NCBI RefSeq assembly: GCF_036985595.1
Contig: NZ_BTPU01000035.1
Coordinates: 94,265-158,264 of the forward strand
Reading direction: 5' to 3'
Source: Vallitalea maricola
GTDB lineage: Bacteria > Bacillota > Clostridia > Lachnospirales > Vallitaleaceae
Length of the DNA stretch: 64,000 bases
The stretch's first letter is position 1, and each line of letters starts with the position of its first letter. A program made the translations under genes and the position numbers. Positions 18,771 to 28,900 of this stretch are shown piece after piece. The notes below the pieces were generated by a model. That model searched no databases and was not told where the DNA came from. It saw only the letters and a program-made list of their open reading frames with translations.

Positions 18771-20096
18771 ATGAAAAAAATAGCAATTGCTATGGCTCTT
18801 TTAATGATGATTATGTCATTAGTAGGTTGTGATTCTAAGAATGATAAGAGTAAAACAGAGGAGACACAAAAAATAAGTGAAGAAAACAAAGGAAGCAAAG
18901 ATGGAGAGTTAAAACCTGTCACATTAACAATGTTTTTACACGATAATGAAGCTTATGAATATTATACCCAGACAAATAGTATTAGTGAAGCTTATAAAAA
19001 AGTTGCACCTCATGTAACAGTTCAGATTGAAAAAGCAAAGGATTCTGGGCAACTGGAAGAAACTCTAAAAATCAGATATTCAGCAAATGAACTGCCAGAT
19101 ATTATGTTTATCAAACCTTATATGTTAGCTGATTTTAATGAAGGATTAGCTGATTTATCAGATACAAATGCAACTGCAACTAATTTATATGCAAAGAATT
19201 ATGGAATTGAAGGTAAAGTAGCAGGTATTCCACAAACAGTATTGTATGAATTTATATACTACAGAAAATCTGTATTTGAAGAATTAGGACTTAATATTCC
19301 TACTACTTGGGATGAATTTATTACTACTGCAGAAACGATTAAGAACAATAGTGAATATATTCCAATTGCACTAGGTGCTAAAGATGCTTGGACGGATTAT
19401 CCTTTTAATGAATTTATGCCATGTCTTGTAGCTGGACGCGGTGATTATTGGAATGTAATGGCAACACAAGATGAGCCTTTTACTGCTGGTGAACCATTCT
19501 ATGATTCATATAAAAAAATTAAAAAATTATATGATGCAGATGTTTTTGGCCTTGATCCATTAGGTATTGGCTGGGATCAAGCACAAGCATTGTTCTATGC
19601 TAAAGAAGCAGCTATGGTTGCCGCTGGACAATGGTTCATTTCAAATTATGCATCAAGTGATGCTGATCCTGAAGATTTAGGTATGTTTATGTTACCAGTA
19701 AGAGATTCAAAAGATGAACCTTTAACAGCATCAATTATGGGTGATTTGTTTCTGGCTACACCAAAAGATGGTAAAAATCTAGATGAATCTAAAGCATTTA
19801 TAGATTGGTATTTCTCATCTGATTATTATATTGCTTATTCATCAGCAGTAGGTGCAAATGTAACAACTAAAGATGCAGATGTTGATCTTCCATATATAGA
19901 AGAGATGACAGAAGCATTAAACCGTGAAAAATTGACTTATGTATTATACGATGGAGGAAATACTGAATTTAATAATATTGTTAATGCAATTTCCTTTGAT
20001 GTAAAACGAATGGGTCAAGAAATGCTTGCAGGTGAAGATTTTGATAAGATGATGTCGGAACTTAATGAAGACTGGAAAAAAGCAAGAAATAAATAA
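18771..20096 (+). CDS. ABC transporter sugar-binding lipoprotein
   Basis: 441 residues, family 1 extracellular solute-binding protein. The start at 18771 (behind AAGGAGGATATT) gives a lipoprotein signal MKKIAIAMALLMMIMSLVGC with lipobox LVGC and lipidated Cys20; an upstream in-frame ATG would lengthen the N-terminus by eight residues and lacks such a site. A charged linker follows, then the mature binding domain. It captures mono- or oligosaccharides outside the membrane for the two permeases encoded next. Substrate likely comes from the giant surface enzyme downstream. Confidence 0.94.
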   Translation: MKKIAIAMALLMMIMSLVGCDSKNDKSKTEETQKISEENKGSKDGELKPVTLTMFLHDNEAYEYYTQTNSISEAYKKVAPHVTVQIEKAKDSGQLEETLKIRYSANELPDIMFIKPYMLADFNEGLADLSDTNATATNLYAKNYGIEGKVAGIPQTVLYEFIYYRKSVFEELGLNIPTTWDEFITTAETIKNNSEYIPIALGAKDAWTDYPFNEFMPCLVAGRGDYWNVMATQDEPFTAGEPFYDSYKKIKKLYDADVFGLDPLGIGWDQAQALFYAKEAAMVAAGQWFISNYASSDADPEDLGMFMLPVRDSKDEPLTASIMGDLFLATPKDGKNLDESKAFIDWYFSSDYYIAYSSAVGANVTTKDADVDLPYIEEMTEALNREKLTYVLYDGGNTEFNNIVNAISFDVKRMGQEMLAGEDFDKMMSELNEDWKKARNK

Positions 20097-20113
20097 TTAA
20101 AGGTTATATAAGT

Positions 20114-20130
20114 GGTGGATTTATTCCACC
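20114..20130 (+). promoter_or_regulatory. Hairpin between binding-protein and permease genes
   Basis: GGTGGA-TTTAT-TCCACC, a tight 6-bp stem in the 58-base gap, followed by CTTCTTT rather than a full T-run. Such hairpins often stabilise the upstream message or terminate part of the transcription so the binding protein is made in excess. Confidence 0.6.
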
Positions 20131-20154
20131 CTTCTTTAGAAAGGAAAAGTAGAA

Positions 20155-21024
20155 ATGAATTCAAAATTACAAAAAAGGGTACTAATTATATCTTTTTTGT
20201 TTATTCCATTAATTCTTTTAGCAATGTTTGTGCTTTATCCTACCCTTAAATTGCTACAGTTAAGTTTTACTGATTGGAATGGTATAACTAAGGAGATTAA
20301 TTATATTGGCTTTGAAAACTATGTAAAAATATTCACTGATTCAGAAGATGTGTGGCTTAGTCTAAAGAATAATGGAATATATTTTTTTATGCACTTACTG
20401 GTAATACCAGTAGAAATATTTATAGCATTTCTTCTTGATAGTAAGATAAAAGCTAGTAAGTTTTTTAAAAGTATTGTGTTCTTACCATATATTATCAATG
20501 GTGTGGCAGTATCCTATATGTTTGCTATGTTATTCAGCTCTGAAGGCGGTGCAATTAACGAATTTTTAGGACTATTTAGTATTGATCCTATTAGATGGCT
20601 TAGTAATAAAAATATAGTAAACTATTCATTGGGGTCAGTATCTCTTTGGAGATTCTCTGGAATGCATGTTATTTTATTCTTAGCAGCCATTCAATCAGTA
20701 CCTGGAGATATGTTAGAAGCTGCTAAAATTGATGGAGCTAATATTTTTAAACAATACACTAAAATTATTCTTCCTAACATTCATCTAATTGTTGAAATGG
20801 TATTATTCTTAAATGTACGTGGAGCATTACAGGTTTTTGATATTCCATTTATCATGACTAGTGGTGGACCCGGACATGCAAGTAGTACTTTTACTCTTTA
20901 TACTATCGAAACAGCATTCAACTTTAATAGTTTTGGAAGAGCTTCGGCAATGGCAATTATACTTATGTTTTTAATAATTATTATTTCAAAGATACAGAAA
21001 AAAATTGTAGGGGGTGAATCATAA
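20155..21024 (+). CDS. Sugar ABC transporter permease (MalF/UgpA-like)
   Basis: 289 residues with about six hydrophobic transmembrane segments, starting with one at about 9-29. The cytoplasmic EAA loop that contacts the ATPase is visible as MLEAAKIDGANIFKQYTKII. CUT1-type permease working with the partner permease, whose start codon overlaps this stop by one base. No ATPase gene is present in the cluster; CUT1 systems of Firmicutes commonly share an MsmK-type ATPase encoded elsewhere. Confidence 0.94.
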   Translation: MNSKLQKRVLIISFLFIPLILLAMFVLYPTLKLLQLSFTDWNGITKEINYIGFENYVKIFTDSEDVWLSLKNNGIYFFMHLLVIPVEIFIAFLLDSKIKASKFFKSIVFLPYIINGVAVSYMFAMLFSSEGGAINEFLGLFSIDPIRWLSNKNIVNYSLGSVSLWRFSGMHVILFLAAIQSVPGDMLEAAKIDGANIFKQYTKIILPNIHLIVEMVLFLNVRGALQVFDIPFIMTSGGPGHASSTFTLYTIETAFNFNSFGRASAMAIILMFLIIIISKIQKKIVGGES

Positions 21025-21896
21025 TGAATGAAACTACAATTACAAATATGTCAAAAAAAAGATATGGATTAGCAAAAAAAATTGCTGGGAATATTATTAT
21101 ATCAGTAATTTTCATAGTAATAACCTTAATCGTTTTGACACCATTATTGATAACCCTTTTTGCATCATTTAAGACACAAGTTCAAGTTGGAACTGATTTT
21201 CCATTAAAGCCACCGACAAAGCTTATGTGGGATAATTTTGTTCTTGTTTTTACTAAAGGTAAAATTCTATTAGGATTAAAGAATTCATTAATTTTGGTAG
21301 TACTAACTATTCTAATAAACACAATTTTAGCTTCAATGGTTGCATATGTTCTTGCTAGATTTCAATTTAGATTTAAAAAGGTATTATTGTTTATTTTTCT
21401 AATTGGAATGTTAGTTCCTGGATTTGTAACTGAAATCGCTAGATTTGGTATTATACGAGATTTAGGATTATATAACACAATAATTGCACCTGTTGTTATC
21501 TATGCTGGAACAGATTTAATGCAGATATACATTTATTTACAATTTATAAATGCAATTCCTGTATCACTTGATGAGAGTGCTAAACTTGATGGATGTTCTC
21601 TTTTTGGAATCTATCTACGAATAATTTTGCCTAATATTATTCCAGCTGTGGCTACACTGGCTATTCTAAAAACAGTGGATATTATGAATGATATGTATGT
21701 ACCTTATTTATATATGCCTTCCGATAAACTTAGGACATTAACCACATCATTGATGAGTTTTGCAGGTCAGAGAAGTGGTTCTATTGTAGAATTGAGTGCT
21801 GGTGTTATTATTGTTATGATTCCAACATTATTACTCTATATTTTCTTCCAAAAATTCATATTTAAAGGTATAGTAGCAGGAGCAGTTAAGGAATAG
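21024..21896 (+). CDS. Carbohydrate ABC transporter permease (MalG/UgpE-like)
   Basis: 290 residues, about six transmembrane segments after a basic N-terminus. EAA loop: LDESAKLDGCSLFGIYLRII. Forms the membrane pore with the upstream permease; overlapping TAATG arrangement implies translational coupling. The segment ending FKGIVAGAVKE is a typical permease C-terminus. Confidence 0.94.
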   Translation: MNETTITNMSKKRYGLAKKIAGNIIISVIFIVITLIVLTPLLITLFASFKTQVQVGTDFPLKPPTKLMWDNFVLVFTKGKILLGLKNSLILVVLTILINTILASMVAYVLARFQFRFKKVLLFIFLIGMLVPGFVTEIARFGIIRDLGLYNTIIAPVVIYAGTDLMQIYIYLQFINAIPVSLDESAKLDGCSLFGIYLRIILPNIIPAVATLAILKTVDIMNDMYVPYLYMPSDKLRTLTTSLMSFAGQRSGSIVELSAGVIIVMIPTLLLYIFFQKFIFKGIVAGAVKE

Positions 21897-21908
21897 TTGG
21901 TGATATAA

Positions 21909-22958
21909 GTGAAAAACAAAAATAATATTATTATAGTTTCATTTATAAGTATAGCCTTATTATTGTTTGGTGGAAATCTGACCAATAGTAGGGCAAAAAT
22001 TGAATCTATTTCACCAAAAATTGTTGCATATGTTAATGATGAGCCAATAGAACTTATGGAATTTCTTGATATTATGAACAATGAAGAAAGAGGTAACTTA
22101 TATAACTATTTCTATCAGAATTATGGTGTTCAACTTACGTCAGAAACTATGATGCAAGAAATTAATGGGGAAATACCGATTCATGTGTTAAAGGAAATAA
22201 CACTAGAAAAAGCTATATTTAATAAAATAGAGCAATTAATGGCTAAAGAGGCAGGTCTATGGGATGATATTTCCTATAGTGGATTGAAAGAAAATTTAAT
22301 AGCCTATAACAGTAAAAGAAAAAACATGGCAGATAATAATGAGACAATTTATGGACCTATAGTTTACTCAAGTTATGAATATTATTTATACCTTTTAAGT
22401 GACAAGAAAATCCAAGTTATTGAAGAAATGAAAAAAAATATGACTATTGATGACCACGATTTATTACTTTATTATAAAGCAAATAAAGACGAATATCAAA
22501 TGTATGATACAATTGTAACGTCAATGCTATATATAGACTTAGATAAACAAAAGGATTTAACTATGGAAGATGCATCATATTTGCTAAACAATGTTAAGCA
22601 GAGATTAGATGGGAGTCTTATTAATGGACAGGGTATTCATCAATCTATCCAGTATATGGAGTATACATTTCGACCCGATAATATAATGTTAGATATGAAA
22701 CAATATGGATATATTATGGAAGATATGACAAATAATGTTGTCGAGGGTATAAGTGATGTATTTTATATAAATGGAAAAATGATGGTATATCAAATAATTG
22801 ATCGTATCAATAATGAAGATATTGTATTGGGATTTTTAAAAAATAAATTGTATAATGACTATATTAATAAAGAGTATGAGGTTTTATTGAAACAAAACAT
22901 AGATAATGCAAAGGTAATAATCAACGAGAATATTTATGATAAAATTAAGGAGAAGTGA
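21909..22958 (+). CDS. SurA/PrsA-like exported foldase, no obvious PPIase domain
   Basis: 349 residues. GTG start behind TTGGTGAT, 12 bases after the permease stop. An N-terminal hydrophobic segment (about 8-22) acts as signal or anchor; no lipobox cysteine. Residues about 38-60 (KIVAYVNDEPIELMEFLDIM) match the opening of SurA_N/peptidyl-prolyl isomerase chaperones. The rest is helical with many lysines and tyrosines; I do not find a parvulin core. Its stop codon lies only 2 bases before the start of the 3394-residue surface enzyme, so it is probably a dedicated export chaperone for it (inference). Confidence 0.65.
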   Translation: MKNKNNIIIVSFISIALLLFGGNLTNSRAKIESISPKIVAYVNDEPIELMEFLDIMNNEERGNLYNYFYQNYGVQLTSETMMQEINGEIPIHVLKEITLEKAIFNKIEQLMAKEAGLWDDISYSGLKENLIAYNSKRKNMADNNETIYGPIVYSSYEYYLYLLSDKKIQVIEEMKKNMTIDDHDLLLYYKANKDEYQMYDTIVTSMLYIDLDKQKDLTMEDASYLLNNVKQRLDGSLINGQGIHQSIQYMEYTFRPDNIMLDMKQYGYIMEDMTNNVVEGISDVFYINGKMMVYQIIDRINNEDIVLGFLKNKLYNDYINKEYEVLLKQNIDNAKVIINENIYDKIKEK

Positions 22959-22960
22959 TT

Positions 22961-25900
22961 ATGACATTTAAAATCAGAAGAAGAGTAGCATTTGTTCTGA
23001 CTTTTGTATTAATACTAAGTGTAAATAATGGTTTTAATAAAGTGCTTGCGGCAGAAGTAGATTATGCAGAAGGCAATCAAGATTTTGTAACTGAAGGAGA
23101 TAATTTAATTATAAATTCAGGTTTTGAAGATGGAGTTTGGGAAAATGATTCATGGGCAAGTAGTGAGAATATATTGATAACAACAGATGAAACCTATGTA
23201 ATTTCTGGAACTAATGCACTTAAATTAGTTGAAGAAACATCTGCTATTACTCATGTTACAGGTCTTGAATCAAATACGCTTTACTTACTAGAAGGCTATT
23301 TATCAGCAGAGTCTGATCAAAAAGTCTGGCTGGGTGTCGATGAATTTGGTAATAAAAAAATACAAAAACCAGTTAGTAATGGAGAAAAGAAACGGGTTCA
23401 AATACTCTTTTTAACAGGGGATAGTTCTACAACGGCAAAAGTTTTTTTATACAAAGAACCAGGAGCGAATGCTGCATACATAGATGATGTTAGTGTTAAA
23501 AAGGTAAAGGGACTTACTAATTTAGCTTTATATAATCCTAATATCACGGTTACGTCACTTGTCAGTGGGGGATATACAGAAAGTTGGAATCCAAAAGAGA
23601 ATTCTGTTGATGGTAAAACAAATACTAAATGGACAAACAGCAAGGATGCTCAATGGGAAATGGACTTAGGAAACAGTAAATTAATCTATGCAGTAGATAT
23701 GGTTTCAGAAGGTAAAAACATGACATATCAGCTGTATACATCCATAGATGGTCAAACATGGGAAGAGCAAGTCAATAGATCTCAATACAATACAGGTGAT
23801 TATTTTGTACAGGATTTATTTGATAATGCAATAACAGCTAGATATATACGTATTAAGATATTTAGCGATTGGCCAAGTTGTTATGAAATTAGACTTCATG
23901 GCAGTGAAGATCCAAGCACTCCTCTTGGTATTAATAGGTTATTACCAAGTAATAATCAAAAAGCAGTGAGTGAAGATACTAAGCTTATAATGACATTTAA
24001 TAAAGACATAGAAATAATATCATCAGGTGATATAACAATCTATAATGAGAATGGAGATTTATTTGAATCCATAGGTTTGTTAGGAGAACAAATTTCTATA
24101 AATGGACAAAGCATTACAATATCACCAAGAAAATGTTTTGAATCAGGTAAAAGTTACTATGTTAACGTTCCTTCAGAAGTTATTAAGGAAATTAATTGTG
24201 ACGAAACTTTTACTGGCTTTATAGATGATACATCATGGAGATTTACAGTAAAATCTGCTGTAGATAAAGACACTCTGATTTTTGATCCAAGTGCACAATA
24301 TCAAGAATTTCAAGGTTGGGGAACTTCATTAATATGGTTTGCCAATGTTGTAGGTGGATGGTCAGATGTCAACAAAAATAAAATTGCTGATTTATTATTT
24401 GACCAAGATAAAGGATTGGGCCTTAATATTGTTCGATATAATATCGGTGGTGGAGATGATTCAACCCATAACCACTTGCGTTCAGGGGGAGATGTTCCTG
24501 GTTGGGCAACGGGTTTTGATTCAGAAGGTAATCTAATGTATGATTGGAGCGTTGACCAAAATCAGATATGGATGTTAAAGGCAGCTATCCAACGTGGTGC
24601 TAATATCAAAGAAGCTTTTTCTAATTCGCCTCCATATTTTATGACAGTTTCAGGATGTGCTTCAGGTTCAGTTAATGGCTGGGATAATAATTTACAAGAT
24701 CAATACTATGATGATTTTGCTGATTATTTGACAGAAGTTGTTAAGCATTTTGATGACAATGAAGGTATTGTTTTCGATTCATTAAACCCTATGAATGAAC
24801 CGTATACCAATTATTGGAAAGCTAATGGACGTCAAGAAGGATGCCACTTTGATAGAGATAAACAAGCACTTCTAATTGAAGAGACTTATAATAGTCTAAA
24901 GGAAAAAGGGCTTGGTACTTATGTCAGTGCTATGGATGAAAGTGTTATTGATACAGGTGTAAAAACTTTTAAGGATTATTATAGTGATGAAGTAAAATCC
25001 ATGATGCCTCGTTTGAATCTACATACATATGGAGGTTCAAATCGAATAGGAGCTAAGAGAGCAGCTGATATGTATGATAAAGATCTATGGATGTCAGAAG
25101 TAGATTTAGGCGGAGGTGCATATAATCCAGAAGGTATGAAAGCTGCTTTAGACTTATCGGAAAGGATCACTAAAGATTTACAAGAAATGCAGCCTAATGC
25201 TTGGGCTTTATGGCAGCCAGTAGAAAACTGGTCCAATATGCTTCCTGGTGGTGAAAGTGGATCAGGTAGCAACTGGGGGTTAATTTTTGCGAATTTTGAT
25301 GATGCCGGTAATTATAATGGCTATGATTTAGCTGAAGAAGATTTTTTGATTGGCAAAAAATATTATGCTATGATGAACTATACCAAATTCATTCGTCCTA
25401 ATTTTATGATGATTGGTGAAAACAGCAGCGATACAGTAGCATTTTATAATGAAGATGAGAAACGTTTGGTTTATGTTATTAGAAATAGTTCTAATGATAC
25501 ACGAACTTATGATTTCGATTTCAGTGAGTTTACTACAGTTGGTTCTGATGTTAAAATTTATAGAACATCTGCTAATGAAAATTTTACCCAGTTAGATGAT
25601 GAAAAAATTATAAATAACCGATTTAAAACGAATGTGGTTAAGCAATCCATTACGACATATGTTATAGATGGTGTTTCTTATGACAATGCAATACTCAAAA
25701 TCAACGATACTTCTATTGGTACATCAGGAAACAATTATGAGTTTATTGGAGGATGGAGTTATGGTGGAGAGTCAAAAGCATTTACTAATGATAATGCATG
25801 GTCGACAAGTAATTCTTCAGCATATAAGATTCATTTTGTAGGTGAACAAATCAAGCTATATGGTGCTGTAAGTCATAACCATGGTATTGCAAATGTATCT

Positions 25901-28900
25901 ATTGATGGTGGAGAGACAACTGAGGTTGACTTCTACAATTCCAGCCGTCTAGATCAGGAACTACTTTATACAAGTCCTGTTTTACCATATGGTCAACATA
26001 CTTTATTAGTTCAAGCTACCGGTAGAAAGAATAGTGTCTCCAGTGGTACAACTATTATTGCAGATTATGCTAAGGTTTACCGTGAAGGTAAAGATGACTT
26101 AATAGCAGATGCTAAAATTATTAATGATAATACATTAGGCTATGGTATGAATCAAGTGCAGTATATAGGTGAATGGAATTATGTAAGTAGTAAACAAGAC
26201 GCTTATAAGAACGATAATCATTATACAGATAAAACTAATAGTGCCATTATATTTAAGTTTTTCGGTACAAAAGTAAATCTTTTTGGAGCAATGGCTAATA
26301 ATCATGGTATTGCAGAAGTCTTTGTAGATGGAGAGACAAAAGGTAATATTGATTTATATTCTTCAAAAAGAATGGATAAACAGTTGATTTTTGACAGTGG
26401 TGAATTAGAAATTGGTAATCATGAAATCAAAATCGTAGCTAAAGGCAGTAAAAATGCAAACAGTTTAGGTGAAACCATTGCCATTGACTATCTTGCAGTT
26501 TTTGGAGATACAACATCTGATAATAGTATATGGCCTAGACCAACTATTGTACCTATTCCTAGTGATGTAAAAGACGTAGCTAATGAAGTACTACCAATGA
26601 ATGGTACATGGAAATTCACATTAACGCCAGAGAATGATTACTATAGGAAAGATGTAGATACATCCACATGGCTAGATGTAAAAGTACCTGCAGAACTAGC
26701 AATGTTAGGTATTGATGTTGAGAAGGATAAAGAATATGCATACTCAACGAAAATCAATATCCCAACTGATTATTTAGGTGATCGAGTTTTCTTACGTTTT
26801 GAATCTGTTTACAGTTATGCTAAATTGTGGATAAATGGTGAATATGTAAGAGATCATAGAGGTGGATTTACTACTTGGAATGTAGATATTACTGACTATA
26901 TCGTACCAGGTGAAGAAGCGGTCATTACCCTTGGAATTGTAGATGAAAGTGATGATATTTCCTACGGCAGCGGTTATGCAAGACACAACATTACTGGAAT
27001 TATCAGAGATGTAGAGATGTTTGCAGTTCCTGAAACGTATATAACAAGAGTTGTTCCTATAACTACATTTGATGATAACTATGTTGATGCAACATTAACA
27101 GTTGATGCAAAACTATATTTTGAATCTGGTGACAGTAGGCAACTTCGTTATACGTTGACAGACCCAGATGGAAAAGATGTCCCACTTACAAACAATGTAA
27201 TTGATTTTAACAAGTCGGCACCTGAACAACAAATAAGTTTTTTGGTTAATCAACCTTATAAATGGGATGCAGAACATCCATATTTGTATCAATTAACAAC
27301 GGAATTATTAATTGATGGAACAGTTGTTGAAACAGTTGAGCAAAATGTAGGTTTTAGACAAATCGTCAAGGAAGCCAATAAGGTTTATGTTAATGGAAAA
27401 GAGATCAAACTTCGTGGTGGAGCCCTTCATAGTGCTTATGCAAGTACAGGAAGAACTTTAACGGATGAAATTATCGAAGATTATGTTATCAAGCTTAAGA
27501 AAGCGAATTTTAACTTTATAAGAACATCCCATTATCCACCAAACGAAAGATTTCTAGAATACTGCGACAAATATGGAATTTATGTGGAAGAAGAAACAGC
27601 CATGTGTTTTGTTGATATGTGGGGTGGAAGCACTGGAAGACAGAATAATCCTGCATATACACCTAATTATATGAACCAATTTAGTGAAATGATTGAAAGG
27701 GATAGAATACATCCTTCCGTTATTATTTGGTCTTTAGGTAATGAAAGCAAGTATGGTTCAAATGTTGAAATGGAGCATGAATATCTTAAAGAAGAAGATA
27801 ATTCAAGATTATCTATATACTCATATGGCTGGGGTGCACCTTCTGGAACAAACAGAATAACATTTGACTTATTCAGTGAGCATTACCGTAATTGGAATGA
27901 TAATCATGAAAGTTTGGATGTACCTGAATTACATGATGAGTATACACATGTTCCTTCATATCTGTATGGAACATTACGCAGAGATCCAGGTGGCCCTAGA
28001 AACTTCTTTGGAGAAACTCTTGAAAGATACTGGAACAATATTTATAATGCCAATGGTTCATTGGGTGGAGCTATTTGGGGTACTGTAGATGATGTATTCT
28101 TTATACCAGATGGAGAAGATGGTACAGGCGCTGAAGCAAATGGAACTGCTCAATGGGGTATTTTAGATAGCTGGGGAAGAGAAAAGCCAGAGTATTGGTT
28201 AACCAAGAAAGCCTATTCTCCAGTGGATATAACAAAAATTGAGTATGACAAACCTGATAAAAATGAAGTTTTGAATGTACTTGTTGAAAATAGATTTACT
28301 CATACCAATTTAATGGATATAACAGTTAAATGGAGCGTAGAGGACGAAAGTGGGAAAATTGAAAATATACCATCAATTATGCCAGGGGAAACGGGTATCC
28401 TTCAGGTTCCTGGTAGACAATGGTTGCTTGGTGATACAGTTAACCTTAAGTTTTTCTATGAAGATATGAACTTAGGACAAATAATGGTTGATGAATTCGA
28501 CCTTCAAATTGGTGATGAGCGCCGTTATTTTGATACTTCAGTAGTCAATCAGCCTACTGTTAATGAAACAGCAGGTGAATTAATTATTGAAGGTAATGAT
28601 TTTAAAGTAATTTTTGATAAGTCAACAGGTCTTATTATAGAAGGTAGTTATGACAATGAAACAGTAATTGTTGATGGTCCATTTATTAATCTATATGGTT
28701 CAGAAAATAATAGTGCTACGAAAGAATCCGAGCAAAGCTTTGACGTAAATACTTGGAGACTAAATAATTTTGAGCACAAGGTAGATGGTGAATATATTGT
28801 AGTTACCGTTGATGGAACATATTTAGATGATAATAGTTATACGAATGGAATTCTTAATGTTGTTTTTGAAATTCGTATTGATTATGAAGGTCTAATAACA

